Shown here: positions 39,687-48,085 of the stretch, piece after piece
Layout of the letters: each line of letters starts with the position of its first letter
Numbering within the stretch: the first letter of the stretch is position 1
NCBI RefSeq assembly: GCF_003626735.1
Contig: NZ_RBHX01000001.1
Span: forward strand, 992,001-1,056,000
Length of the DNA stretch: 64,000 nucleotides
Source: Microbacterium sp. CGR2
GTDB taxonomy: Bacteria; Actinomycetota; Actinomycetes; Actinomycetales; Microbacteriaceae
Reading direction: 5' to 3'
Position numbers and translations under genes: made by a program
The notes under the pieces: generated by a model
What the model was told of the DNA's origin: nothing
Seen by the model: only the letters and a program-made list of their open reading frames with translations
Databases searched by the model: none

Positions 39687-40109
39687 TCAGCCTCGCACCT
39701 GGCGGCATGCGGCTTCGAGGCGGACCCAATCGCTGTCTGATGGCGGGGTGAGTTCCCACTCTTCGATGGGCCCGCTTTCCCATGCTGTGGCGACGACGGT
39801 GCCGCCGGCGTCGGTGATGTCGGCGACCGCGTTCGCGTCGAGACTGGCGCCGGCCAGAACCTTGCGACGCGTTGTTTCACGGATGCTGCCCCACCATCCC
39901 GGTTCGGTACCGCGAGACAGGATCTCTCCCTTCTTCAGCACCGCGGCGACGACATCCCCTGCGGCGGGGGGAACGGTGCTCGCGTCGTCGACGATGAGGA
40001 CGGGCGGCCGCTTGACGCCCAAGGCTGCGAGGAGCGCGTCACCCTGCGTCGGGAACTCGCCGGAGCTGTGGTGGCGGCCGTTCAGCGTGTGCTCGATGTG
40101 GAAGCTCAT
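39687..40109 (-). CDS. Hypothetical protein
   Basis: A 140-residue soluble protein of no family I recognise. It is mixed alpha/beta in appearance, begins SFHIEHTLNGRHHSSGEFP, has a Val/Asp-rich strand (PVLIVDDAS) and two Trp-rich patches (GWWGSIRE and TAWESGPIEEWEL). No signal peptide or membrane helix. It lies 26 bases downstream of the CU044_5270-like gene on the same strand, so it may be the last gene of the ECF sigma operon. Confidence 0.65.
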   Translation of the reverse strand: MSFHIEHTLNGRHHSSGEFPTQGDALLAALGVKRPPVLIVDDASTVPPAAGDVVAAVLKKGEILSRGTEPGWWGSIRETTRRKVLAGASLDANAVADITDAGGTVVATAWESGPIEEWELTPPSDSDWVRLEAACRQVRG

Positions 40110-40135
40110 GCGATGCAGCGTAGCGAGCCGCGAAC

Positions 40136-41125
40136 CTACTCGTCTTCCCAGAGTGTGTACCCGACGACACCGGCGGGGATGAAGTCCTGTGGTGCGGTGA
40201 GCTCGTTCTCCATGCCGACGATGCGGCCGGTCTCTTTCGAGATGAGCACGGTGTCGAGGTAGGGAGTGGTCTCGTCTGTGACGCGAAGCCCGATGACCTC
40301 GCGGTCGATGCGGTCCGTGGTCTGCCCCAGGACCGAGACCCCGCCGGCATCCACCAGCATGTCGATGAGGGTGGCGTGCTGTGCGTCGGTGAGGGTCCAG
40401 TAGCTGAACAGGTGTCCGATGGAGACGAGCACCTGTCCCGACGATGCGTCTTCGTCGGCACCGAACGCTTGCAGGGCCGGGGCCAGGTCATCCTCGGACG
40501 ACCCCTCGAGGGTGATGAGGGCTTCTGGCGCATTGACCTCGGCGGCTGACATCTCTGTCCTGCTGATGACCTCACCGGGTTCGTATTGACTCGGGGCGAC
40601 GCCGGCGGGACGGTTGTTCTCTTCCCAGTAGGACTCACCCGCGGTGATGGTGGTCACGGCGCCTCCTCCGGGAGTCCAATCGGAGGCGATCTCCTGCGGG
40701 ACCACCTCGATGTGCTCGGTGGCCATGTCGATGCTCCACCCCCACGTGAGGTACTCGACGTGGCTCTCCTGCTCGGGTCCACCCGGTGTGCGGAGTGCGT
40801 TCTGCGCGTCTTCGACGACCTCTGACAGACTGCCGGCCTCGGCATACTCCAGGCGAGGGGGTGTCAGCTCTGCCACCGCCTGCTGCGTCGGCGAGAAGAC
40901 GTTGACCGCGACGACGGCGGCAACGGCGACTCCCGCGACGGCTGTGGCGGCGCCTGCCCAGGTTCGAGATCGTCGGGGCGCCGGGCGGCGGCGCGGAGCG
41001 ACCCTTCCGCGGATGATGTTCTCGCGCAAGGCGATGTCCTTGGCCCGGAGGGCCTCGAAGTCTTTCGCGGGCGCGGGGTTCGCTGCGCGGAAGAGGCGGT
41101 CGAGCTCGTCGTCGCGGATGCTCAT
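40136..41125 (-). CDS. CU044_5270-like single-pass membrane protein, probable sigma-factor partner
   Basis: A 329-residue protein. A charged N-terminus (SIRDDELDRLFRAANPAPA, 1-60) precedes one transmembrane helix (about 55-78) and a large extracytoplasmic domain containing WTLTDAQHATLIDMLVDAGG and IDREVIGLRV-type segments found in actinobacterial CU044_5270 family proteins. ATG 41125 overlaps the stop of the ECF sigma gene (ATGA). In this family the short cytoplasmic part often acts on the co-encoded sigma factor, so an anti-sigma or sensor role is likely; that is inference from layout. Confidence 0.8.
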   Translation of the reverse strand: MSIRDDELDRLFRAANPAPAKDFEALRAKDIALRENIIRGRVAPRRRPAPRRSRTWAGAATAVAGVAVAAVVAVNVFSPTQQAVAELTPPRLEYAEAGSLSEVVEDAQNALRTPGGPEQESHVEYLTWGWSIDMATEHIEVVPQEIASDWTPGGGAVTTITAGESYWEENNRPAGVAPSQYEPGEVISRTEMSAAEVNAPEALITLEGSSEDDLAPALQAFGADEDASSGQVLVSIGHLFSYWTLTDAQHATLIDMLVDAGGVSVLGQTTDRIDREVIGLRVTDETTPYLDTVLISKETGRIVGMENELTAPQDFIPAGVVGYTLWEDE

Positions 41126-41730
41126 GCCCCGACCCCCGGTGTCTCCAGCTGTGCGCGCAGTTTGGCACGGGCCCGGGTGAGCGTCGTCCACACTGCCGCT
41201 TGGCTGCAGCGAAGGACGTCAGAGACCTCAGCGGCCGTGAGACCGTCCCAGTAGGTGAGCACGACGACCTGGCGCTCCCTCGCGTTAAGGTCGTGCAGGG
41301 CCTGCCGCAGGGCGATGACTTCCAGGGGGTGCAGTTCCGAGTCCTCCTGCATCCGACGTGTCAGCGCATCGACGACGTTGCGCTTCGACCTGTCACGGCG
41401 AGCGACGTCGCGGAGCTTGTTGTCCGCGGTGCGAAGGAACCATTTGAGGCCCATGGGTTTCGACGGGTTGAGTTTCCGCCACGCGACGACGAACACCTCG
41501 GCGGACACCTCGTCGACTTCATCCGGGTTCTCGAGGTAACTGGCAAGGTGGCGACGCACGCGCGGCCAATACTCGTTGAAGAGGATGCGATAGACGACCT
41601 CTTTGCCGTTCGGCGTCGACTCGGGCGTCGCGGAGGTGCCCTTCGCCGGAGACGGGATCTGGTCCACGCCCGCGAGGGCGATCTGCAAGCGCGCGAAGAT
41701 GCCGATGCCTCGCACGGTTACCTCACTCAC
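41122..41730 (-). CDS. ECF-type RNA polymerase sigma factor
   Basis: A 202-residue sigma factor. Region 2 (about 45-110) has LFNEYWPRVRRHLASYLENP, EVSAEVFVVAWRKL and the RNA-polymerase-binding helix. Region 4 (about 135-195) has LNARERQVVVLTYWDGLTAA and SQAAVWTTLTRARAKLR. The first 40 residues are atypical. GTG 41730 is reported, but GTG 41715 has a better ribosome site (GAGG 6 bases upstream). Overlaps the membrane partner gene by 4 bases. Confidence 0.9.
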   Translation of the reverse strand: MSEVTVRGIGIFARLQIALAGVDQIPSPAKGTSATPESTPNGKEVVYRILFNEYWPRVRRHLASYLENPDEVDEVSAEVFVVAWRKLNPSKPMGLKWFLRTADNKLRDVARRDRSKRNVVDALTRRMQEDSELHPLEVIALRQALHDLNARERQVVVLTYWDGLTAAEVSDVLRCSQAAVWTTLTRARAKLRAQLETPGVGA

Positions 41731-41761
41731 ATCTGCCAGCGCCTCTCACACTATCGAGCGT

Positions 41762-42214
41762 TCACAGCGCACAGCGGAGGCCGACGGTGGTTCCTGACAC
41801 GCTCGCTGAGCTGTTCGCGAATGCGGTCGCCAGCACCTGGCCGGCGGAATTCCGGGCTTGAACCATTCCTGACGAACGGGCGTTGGCGATGGACTTGACG
41901 GTACGCAACGGCGCCGTGCTCACAGTGGTGCAGATGGTGAAGGCGAGCCTCGTTCCGGTCATGCCGCTGCCGGAGTACGCGCAATACGACCCGGTGGCGC
42001 AGCTCCCGACACTGCGCGCGAACCGCGACGAAGCCGTGAGCTCCATCCCGAGTTCCGGCCAGACCGCCTGATGGGTGCCGATCGCAACGCCGCCGGGGAG
42101 CGTTTTGAGAGCGTAGACGACGTCCGGATGCAGTTCGTCGGTCGACGCGTCGGCAGCCGTCGGTGTGGCCACGAGCAGCAGGGTCGCAGCGAGTGCGGCA
42201 AGGAACCTCTTCAT
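41762..42214 (-). CDS. Small secreted protein, peptidase-inhibitor I36-like
   Basis: A 150-residue exported protein with signal peptide (about 1-23, KRFLAALAATLLLVATPTA). The mature part contains CATGSYCAYSGSGMTGTRLA followed by VKSIANARSS, with four Cys in total, a pattern reminiscent of the I36 (SMPI-like) inhibitor fold of actinobacteria. GGGAGAG lies 6 bases before ATG 42214. It is 31 bases upstream of the ECF sigma gene on the same strand and so may be the first gene of that operon. The inhibitor assignment is tentative. Confidence 0.65.
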   Translation of the reverse strand: MKRFLAALAATLLLVATPTAADASTDELHPDVVYALKTLPGGVAIGTHQAVWPELGMELTASSRFARSVGSCATGSYCAYSGSGMTGTRLAFTICTTVSTAPLRTVKSIANARSSGMVQARNSAGQVLATAFANSSASVSGTTVGLRCAL

Positions 42215-42351
42215 AGTGCTCTCCCGGGCGGTCACACGTCGGACAGGGCGCTGCACTCGGGCGGTAGGCGGCAACGAGATCCCTGCGTGATCTCAGTATC
42301 CGCTCGCTGTCGAGCACTTTCGGGTGGCCCTTTGCGGCTGGGAGCAATTCC

Positions 42352-43638
42352 TTACATATCTTTTGCGCCTCTTTCTCGAAGGGTCCGCCCCGCCAGTTCC
42401 GGCCCGCCCGCGTAGGCCGCGAACCGGTCCGCGACAGGATTGCGTCGCCGCTCCAGCCCCGATGGTCCCTCGACCAGATCGAACAGCCCCATGGTGAGCA
42501 GGTGGTCCGCGCGCGGACCCCTGCTCTGCCGATAGGTCCACTCGTACATGTCGAAGAGCGGCCACCAGGTGTAGCCGACCACGTCCGTGCCCTCGGCGCG
42601 CAGTTCCTCGACAGCCTGCACAGACGCATCCATCCACGCGATGCGGGTCTCAGCGTCGTCGGTCACGCAGGTCTCGGCGAGCATGACGGGCGCGCCGTAG
42701 CGCTCGGCATAGAGCTTAAGCATCTCTTTGAGCCCGTCGACGCCGTCGTCGCGTGTCGGGCGGGGGTCGGCGAACCCACCCCCGTGGTGCACGCCGGCCT
42801 CGAACAGCTCCGTGGAGTGTCGTGGGTAATAGTTCACACCCATCACGTCGGGGCGCACCGCGTTCTCGCTGAACCAATCGAGACGCTCGCTCGAGACGCC
42901 GTGTCCACGGAGAAGAGAAGCGAGCGGATGCCGGTCATCGACCTTCCCGGTGACGAGGTCTTCGGCGAGAAATCCCTGATGGGCGTACCGCGTCGCGGTC
43001 TCCCGGTGCTCGGGCGCATCGATGTCTCCGGCGTACCGCATCGAGGCGTCGACGTGGACGAAGGTCGCGCGCTCGCCGAGGACGTCCGCGATCGCCTGCT
43101 GCGTCAGCACGAACCCCTGAGCGAGGGCCGTCGCGATCTCCACGAGGCCCTCGGTCCCGCGCCGGTACGGCGGCCAGTAGGCGTACTCGCCGCTGAACAG
43201 GGAGTGCAGCATGGGCTCGTTCACGGGCGTGTAGTCGGTGGCGATGTCGCGGTACCGCTCCGCGGCACGCGCGGCGTACTCGGCGACGAACTGGGGATAG
43301 TCGGGATGCGCGAACTGGTCATCGATCCACAACGGCGTCCCGTAGTGGAGGATGTCGACGATCGGACGGATGCCGAGCTCGCCGAAGCGGTCCATCACGC
43401 GGTCCGTCCACGACCAGTCCCACCGTCCGCGTTCGGGGGAGACGACATGCCACGGGATCCCCCACCGCATGAACTCTGAACCGACGGATGCCGCCAGCCC
43501 GAGGTCGTCGCGCCACCGGTCGTAGTGCTCGGTCAGTGCGTACTCGTCGATGGCGCGCTCGCCCGCCCGTTCCTGAGGGATGAAGGTGTTTTCGATGCCG
43601 AGCCCGAAGTGGAGGCGGCCGTCGCGGTACCAGGTCAT
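42352..43638 (-). CDS. GH1-like glycoside hydrolase
   Basis: A 428-residue (beta/alpha)8 glycosidase without signal peptide, so cytoplasmic. Probable acid/base Glu141 in DYTPVNEPM and nucleophile Glu322 in VMLAETCV. Other family landmarks are FMRWGIPWHVVSP, DWSWTDRVMDRFGELGIRP and YTWWPLFDMYEWTY. Most similar in layout to GH1 beta-glucosidases but shorter at the N-terminus. The gene starts 7 bases after the second permease stop, so it is the final gene of the ABC sugar operon and probably cleaves the imported oligosaccharide. Confidence 0.85.
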   Translation of the reverse strand: MTWYRDGRLHFGLGIENTFIPQERAGERAIDEYALTEHYDRWRDDLGLAASVGSEFMRWGIPWHVVSPERGRWDWSWTDRVMDRFGELGIRPIVDILHYGTPLWIDDQFAHPDYPQFVAEYAARAAERYRDIATDYTPVNEPMLHSLFSGEYAYWPPYRRGTEGLVEIATALAQGFVLTQQAIADVLGERATFVHVDASMRYAGDIDAPEHRETATRYAHQGFLAEDLVTGKVDDRHPLASLLRGHGVSSERLDWFSENAVRPDVMGVNYYPRHSTELFEAGVHHGGGFADPRPTRDDGVDGLKEMLKLYAERYGAPVMLAETCVTDDAETRIAWMDASVQAVEELRAEGTDVVGYTWWPLFDMYEWTYRQSRGPRADHLLTMGLFDLVEGPSGLERRRNPVADRFAAYAGGPELAGRTLRERGAKDM

Positions 43639-43645
43639 AGGGGTG

Positions 43646-44515
43646 TCACTTCAGTCCGGTCGAGGCGATGCTTTCGACGAAGCGTCGCTGGATGAGCAGG
43701 AAGACGATGGCCAGGGGCAGGACCGCGATCAGCGAACCGGCCATCATGACGCCCTGCGGGATGATCCCGCCGGGGCCGGTGAGCAGGGTGAGTCCGGAGG
43801 TGACCGTGCCCATCGAGGCATCCGTCGTGAAGACCAGTGGCCAGAGCAGGTCGTTCCAGTTGTTCACGAAGATGTAGATGCCGAGGGTGAGCAGCGCCGG
43901 CACCGCATTGGGCAACACGACGCTGCGGAAGATGCGGAACTCGCTCGCGCCGTCGATGCGGGCGGCGTTGTCGAGATCGCGCGGCAGGGAGAGGAAGAAC
44001 TGCCGCAGGAAGAAGATGCCGAACGCGTCGGCGGCCCGAGGCGCGATGAGTCCCGCATAGGAGTTCACCCACCCGAGATCGGAGACGAGCTGGTAGATCG
44101 GGATCAGTGTCGCCTGGAACGGGATCATGAGGCTCGCGATGATCGCGATGAGAAGGATGCGGCTTCCTCGGAAGTCGAGCCTCGCCAGCGCATATGCCGC
44201 AAGCGAGTCGAACACGAGCGCGAACAGGGTGACCCCGCCGGCGAACACGAAGCTGTTCAGGATCAGCCGTGCGAAGGGCAGTTCGGTGAAGATCCGCGTG
44301 AAGTTGTCGAGCGTCCAGGCGCCGGGGAGAAGCGTGGGCGGGTAGGCGTTCACTTCGGAGACCGGTTTGAAGGCGGTGAAGACGATGATGAGGATGGGGA
44401 GCATCACCGCGACAGTCGCGGCGGCGGCGACGAGCAGCAGCGCGACGGACGCGATCCGACGCCGGGTCGCGTGAGGTGAGCGACGCAGAGTGGGAGTCGA
44501 GGCGAGCGTGGTCAC
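43646..44515 (-). CDS. Carbohydrate ABC transporter permease (MalG-type)
   Basis: A 289-residue inner-membrane permease with six hydrophobic segments. The EAA loop that docks the ATPase reads NAARIDGASEFRIFRSVVLP; MIPFQATLIPIYQL and WPLVFTTDASMGTVTSGLT are typical of MalG-like (CUT1) permeases. The GTG at 44515 overlaps the first permease stop (GTGA). Works with the upstream permease and lipoprotein; no ATPase gene is present nearby. Confidence 0.95.
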   Translation of the reverse strand: MTTLASTPTLRRSPHATRRRIASVALLLVAAAATVAVMLPILIIVFTAFKPVSEVNAYPPTLLPGAWTLDNFTRIFTELPFARLILNSFVFAGGVTLFALVFDSLAAYALARLDFRGSRILLIAIIASLMIPFQATLIPIYQLVSDLGWVNSYAGLIAPRAADAFGIFFLRQFFLSLPRDLDNAARIDGASEFRIFRSVVLPNAVPALLTLGIYIFVNNWNDLLWPLVFTTDASMGTVTSGLTLLTGPGGIIPQGVMMAGSLIAVLPLAIVFLLIQRRFVESIASTGLK

Positions 44516-45468
44516 GAGGCGTCCTTCTCTCCGCGCGAGAAGAAGAGGAACTGCACGAGGCTGAGCACCAGGGTGATCAGCAGCAGCACGTATGACAGTG
44601 CTGAGGCGAAGCCGAGCTCGAGCTTGCGGAAGCCCGACTCGTAGATCTCCATCACGATGGTCTGCGTGCTTCCGTACGGGCCGCCCCCGGTCATGACATA
44701 GATCTGGTCGAAGGCCTGCAGCGCGGCGATGAGCGCGACGATGAGGACGAACCCGAGCGAGTTGCTGAGCATCGGCAGCGTGATGCTGCGGAATCGCTGC
44801 CAGGCGCTCGCACCGTCGACCCGAGCAGCCTCGTACAGGCTCCCGGGGATGTCCTGGAGGCCGGCGAGGAAGATGACCATGTAGAACCCGAAGCTCTTCC
44901 ACACCGCCACGAGGACGACAGTGGGCATCGCCAGCACCGGATCCTGCAGGACGTTGCCGAGCTGGATGCCGAATCCTTGCAACCAGTAGTTCAGCAGGCC
45001 GATCTGCGGGTCGAGGAGATACGACCAGGCGAAGGCGGCGACGGCGAGGGAGACGATGAACGGCAGAAACAGGAAGGTCCTGAAGATGCCGCGGCCCGGG
45101 AGGAGGCGGTTGTTCAGCAGCAGCGCCAGCGCCAGCGCCAGAACGACGACCAGCGGGGTGAAGAGCAGCGCATAGACGGCGGTGTTGCCCATCGCGGTGA
45201 CGACGCCGGAGTCGGTGAAGACGTCGGCGTAGTTCTGCAGACCGACCCACTCCTCGTCACCGAAACCGCTCGCGTCGGTGAACGACAGCCGGAGGGCGGC
45301 GATCATCGGCCAGGCGACGAAGACCGTGAGGATGACGATCGCGGGAAGCAGGAAGGCGATCACCGTCAGCCGGTACCTGTTGCTGCGCCGGAGCGGCGTC
45401 CGTCCCCCCAGCGGGGCGGGCGGGCGATAGGGGGTGCGGGTGGGTGGTGCGGCTGTCTGCGTCGTCAT
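44512..45468 (-). CDS. Sugar ABC transporter permease (MalF-type)
   Basis: A 318-residue permease with about six to seven transmembrane segments. It contains the EAA loop YEAARVDGASAWQRFRSITL and the MalF-type TGGGPYGSTQTIVMEIYE. ATG 45468 follows an AGAAGAGAG stretch. It is separated from the solute-binding protein gene by 64 bases containing a very stable hairpin and overlaps the MalG-type gene. Confidence 0.95.
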   Translation of the reverse strand: MTTQTAAPPTRTPYRPPAPLGGRTPLRRSNRYRLTVIAFLLPAIVILTVFVAWPMIAALRLSFTDASGFGDEEWVGLQNYADVFTDSGVVTAMGNTAVYALLFTPLVVVLALALALLLNNRLLPGRGIFRTFLFLPFIVSLAVAAFAWSYLLDPQIGLLNYWLQGFGIQLGNVLQDPVLAMPTVVLVAVWKSFGFYMVIFLAGLQDIPGSLYEAARVDGASAWQRFRSITLPMLSNSLGFVLIVALIAALQAFDQIYVMTGGGPYGSTQTIVMEIYESGFRKLELGFASALSYVLLLITLVLSLVQFLFFSRGEKDAS

Positions 45469-45492
45469 CGGCGCTCTCTTCTCGATCAAGGA

Positions 45493-45525
45493 CGTGGGAG
45501 GGGCGACGTCGGCGCCCCTCCCACG
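45493..45525 (-). promoter_or_regulatory. Intra-operon hairpin between binding protein and permease genes
   Basis: Perfect 13-bp stem CGTGGGAGGGGCG / CGCCCCTCCCACG with a 7-base loop, 8 bases after the binding-protein stop. Such elements protect upstream mRNA and/or partly terminate, giving more binding protein than permease, as in other CUT1 operons. Confidence 0.75.
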
Positions 45526-45532
45526 AGTTCGG

Positions 45533-46795
45533 TCACTCGATGGCCTGCTGGATCTCGCTCTGCGCTGCGGCGAGCAGCTCGTCGATGTCGCCGCCGGCCA
45601 CGGCCTTCTGGGTGAGAGTGTCGATCGCGGCGAGCACGTCGACGCTGTTGACGACTCCCGGCAGGAGCGCCCGCCCGGTGGGGGCGATCTCGGTGAGCGA
45701 CACGACGACCGGGTTCGACTCGACCGACTCCAGCGGGATGTCGGTGCGCAGCGGCGGCCACCCGGACGCGAGCGACCATTCGGTGGCCACATCCTCCTGG
45801 AAGAAGTAGGAGAAGAACGCCTCGGCGCCCGCGACCTGGGCGTCGGAAGCCTGCTCGGTGATGCCCATGGACACCCCGATGGCGGATGCCGCCTGCTCCT
45901 CGGGACCGGCGGGGATGGCCGCGATGCCGTAGTCGATGTCGTTGTCGGCCGAGATGAACGACATCCACGGGCCGCCGACGTGCATGGCGGCCTTGCCGGA
46001 GCTGAAGAGCTCGTCGGCGCCGATTCCGTCGAGGCCGGTCGGAGAGATCTTGTCCTTCGTGACGGCGTCGACCCAGTAGGCGAGCGACTCCGCATTCTCG
46101 CTCGAGTCGATGACCGCTTCGGTCGACCCCTCGACGATCTCTCCGCCGCCGCTGAGGAGCAGGCTCGGCCACAGGCCGTTCGCCACCGTCGCGTGGTCGG
46201 GGAGGGCGAGACCGTACTGTTCCGGGGTGCCGTCGCTGTTCGCGTCGATGGTCAGAGCCTTCGCGGCGTCGACCCATTCGTCCCACGTCGTGGGGAACTC
46301 GTCGATGCCCGCGGCGGTGAACAGTGCCTTGTTGTAGAACACCGACAGCGGCACGAAGCCGGTCGGCACCCCGTACGGTGCTCCGTCGACGGTGACCATG
46401 TCGACGGACTGCTCGGCGAGTTCGGAGGTGTTGCTGTCTTCCGACGCGTAGAAGTCCGTCAGGTCGACGAATGCGCCGCGGTCGGCATACACCGGCATCC
46501 GCTCGGCGGGCATCGCCACGATGTCGGGGCCTTCGTCGGACGACAGTGCGGGAAGCAGCGTGTCGTCGATGACCGCCCAGGTCTTCGTCTCGGTCTCGAT
46601 GACGTAGTCGTCCTGCGAGTCGTTGAAGTCGGCCACGATCTGGTCGAGGACCTCGCCGTCGGCCTCGGTGTAGCCATGCCAGAACGTGAGGGTGGCCGGG
46701 CCTTCGGAGTTGTCGTCTGCGGGAGCCGTGCATCCGGCGAGGGCGACTGCTGTCGCGCTCGCCGCGGCGACGGCCATGATCGCTCGTTTCATCAT
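45533..46795 (-). CDS. Extracellular solute-binding lipoprotein (sugar ABC transporter)
   Basis: A 420-residue CUT1-type binding protein (family 1). The lipoprotein signal ends in ALAGC with Cys22 as the lipid-attachment residue. The mature protein begins with an acidic linker and LTFWHGYTEADGEVLDQIV, the usual first strand-helix, and contains WPSLLLSGGGEI and AAMHVGGPWMSF in the ligand cleft region. Delivers a sugar to the two permeases. Preceded by a LacI-type operator region; it is the first gene of the operon. Confidence 0.95.
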   Translation of the reverse strand: MMKRAIMAVAAASATAVALAGCTAPADDNSEGPATLTFWHGYTEADGEVLDQIVADFNDSQDDYVIETETKTWAVIDDTLLPALSSDEGPDIVAMPAERMPVYADRGAFVDLTDFYASEDSNTSELAEQSVDMVTVDGAPYGVPTGFVPLSVFYNKALFTAAGIDEFPTTWDEWVDAAKALTIDANSDGTPEQYGLALPDHATVANGLWPSLLLSGGGEIVEGSTEAVIDSSENAESLAYWVDAVTKDKISPTGLDGIGADELFSSGKAAMHVGGPWMSFISADNDIDYGIAAIPAGPEEQAASAIGVSMGITEQASDAQVAGAEAFFSYFFQEDVATEWSLASGWPPLRTDIPLESVESNPVVVSLTEIAPTGRALLPGVVNSVDVLAAIDTLTQKAVAGGDIDELLAAAQSEIQQAIE

Positions 46796-46853
46796 CTTTG
46801 ATGCCCTTCTGTGACTGCATTGTCTGTTCGGCGCGGATGCCGGAGTGCGCAGG

Positions 46854-46882
46854 TTTACAACGATGGAGGTAAACGTTGTAAA
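46854..46882. promoter_or_regulatory. LacI operator region of the sugar ABC operon
   Basis: TTTACAACG (46854-46862) and CGTTGTAAA (46874-46882) form a perfect 9-bp inverted repeat with an 11-base spacer. The second part also contains AAACGTTGTA (46871-46880), identical to the complement of the element upstream of the neighbouring LacI gene. Lies 59 bases upstream of the binding-protein start. Confidence 0.75.
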
Positions 46883-46929
46883 TGGATGATCGCCCGTTGC
46901 GCGGCCGATGTCAAGCGTTGCCCGGAAGG

Positions 46930-47964
46930 TTACGGGCGGGCCGTGGTGGACTCGCGCGGGACGAGCAGGAAGTCGGTGGAGACTTCGCGCGGAGGCCCGG
47001 CATCCGTGCCGGTGATCCGCGCGACGAGGAGTTCCACGGCGGTCCGGGCGATCTCGGACCGCCCCGGGTCGATCGTCGAGAGGGCGGGGAGGCTGTAGCG
47101 GCTCTCATCGAGATCGTCGAATCCGATCACGGCGACCTCGTCGGGCACGCGGATTCCCCGCTCGAGGAGAACGCGCAGCGCACCCAGCGCGAGGGAGTCG
47201 TTGAAGGCGACGACACCGTCGAAGTCGACACCCGCGTCGAGGACGGCACGCATCGCGTCGGCGCCATCGACACGGTGCCACAGGTCGACCGGGACCACGA
47301 GGGAGTCATCGAGCGGGATGCCGGCCTCGGCCAGAGCGTCGGTGTACCCGCGGAGTCGCAACCCGGGCGATCCGAGTTCTTCGCCCGGATGCGAGCCCAA
47401 GGCGAGGATGCGGCGTCGCCCGTTTTCGAGCAGATGGGTGGTGGCCGCCCGTGCGCCGTCGGTGTTGCGCATGGTCACGTGGTCGCGGGATGAGTCGAAG
47501 ATGCGCTCGCCGAGCAGGACCATCGGCACGGGCACGCGCTCGAGCAGTGCGGCATCACCCTGCTCCAGGGTCAGGACCGAGTGGAGGATGCCGTCGAGGC
47601 CGCGAAGGTGCGCATCGCGCAATGCGGCGAGTTCGCTGTCGCGGTCGAGGTCGAACTGTTCGATGAGCACCGAGAAGCCGCGCTCCCGGGCCGCCCGCAT
47701 CACATCATCGGCGAGCTCTGCGAAGTACGGGTTCCGCAGGTCGGGCACGATCAACCCGATCATGTCCGTGCGCCCGGAGCGCAGGCTGCGCGCGGCACGG
47801 TTGGGCTGATAGTGCAGCGAGGCGATCGCCACCTCGACACGTTCGCGCGTCTCGGGGCGGATATGCGGGTAGCCGTTGATGACGTTCGAGACGGTCTTGA
47901 TCGACACGCCCGCCGCGCGGGCGACGTCGTGCAGAGTCGCCGTCGCCTCTCCTCCTGCTTTCAT
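46930..47964 (-). CDS. LacI-family repressor of the sugar ABC operon
   Basis: A 344-residue regulator. HTH (ATLHDVARAAGVSIKTVSNV), hinge (YQPNRAARSLRSGRTDMIG), then the sugar-binding domain (LIVPDLRNPYFAELADDVMR ... VIGFDDLDESRYSLPALSTI). Located directly upstream of the ABC operon on the same strand with 134 bases between. Its own upstream region and the ABC promoter share the 10-mer TACAACGTTT or its complement, so it probably controls both itself and the transporter. Confidence 0.93.
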   Translation of the reverse strand: MKAGGEATATLHDVARAAGVSIKTVSNVINGYPHIRPETRERVEVAIASLHYQPNRAARSLRSGRTDMIGLIVPDLRNPYFAELADDVMRAARERGFSVLIEQFDLDRDSELAALRDAHLRGLDGILHSVLTLEQGDAALLERVPVPMVLLGERIFDSSRDHVTMRNTDGARAATTHLLENGRRRILALGSHPGEELGSPGLRLRGYTDALAEAGIPLDDSLVVPVDLWHRVDGADAMRAVLDAGVDFDGVVAFNDSLALGALRVLLERGIRVPDEVAVIGFDDLDESRYSLPALSTIDPGRSEIARTAVELLVARITGTDAGPPREVSTDFLLVPRESTTARP

Positions 47965-47975
47965 TCTGGGCACTC

Positions 47976-47985
47976 TACAACGTTT
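47976..47985. promoter_or_regulatory. Putative autoregulatory LacI half-operator
   Basis: TACAACGTTT, 12 bases upstream of the LacI start codon (47964). Exact reverse complement of AAACGTTGTA at 46871-46880 upstream of the binding-protein gene. Central ACGT with CG, as in LacI operators. Confidence 0.65.
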
Positions 47986-48085
47986 CCCCACGCGGCCCGG
48001 TCGCGGTCTCAGACGTGCGAGTTCGCCGCAGTTCGCCGGTCGCATAGTCTCAGGCGAAGAACCTCCCGAAAGGACGACCAGACAG

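Noticed and set aside
39485..42214. Possible genomic island integrated at tRNA-Leu
   Set aside because: No integrase and no second copy of the tRNA 3' end was seen downstream; the flanking genes show no clear compositional break.
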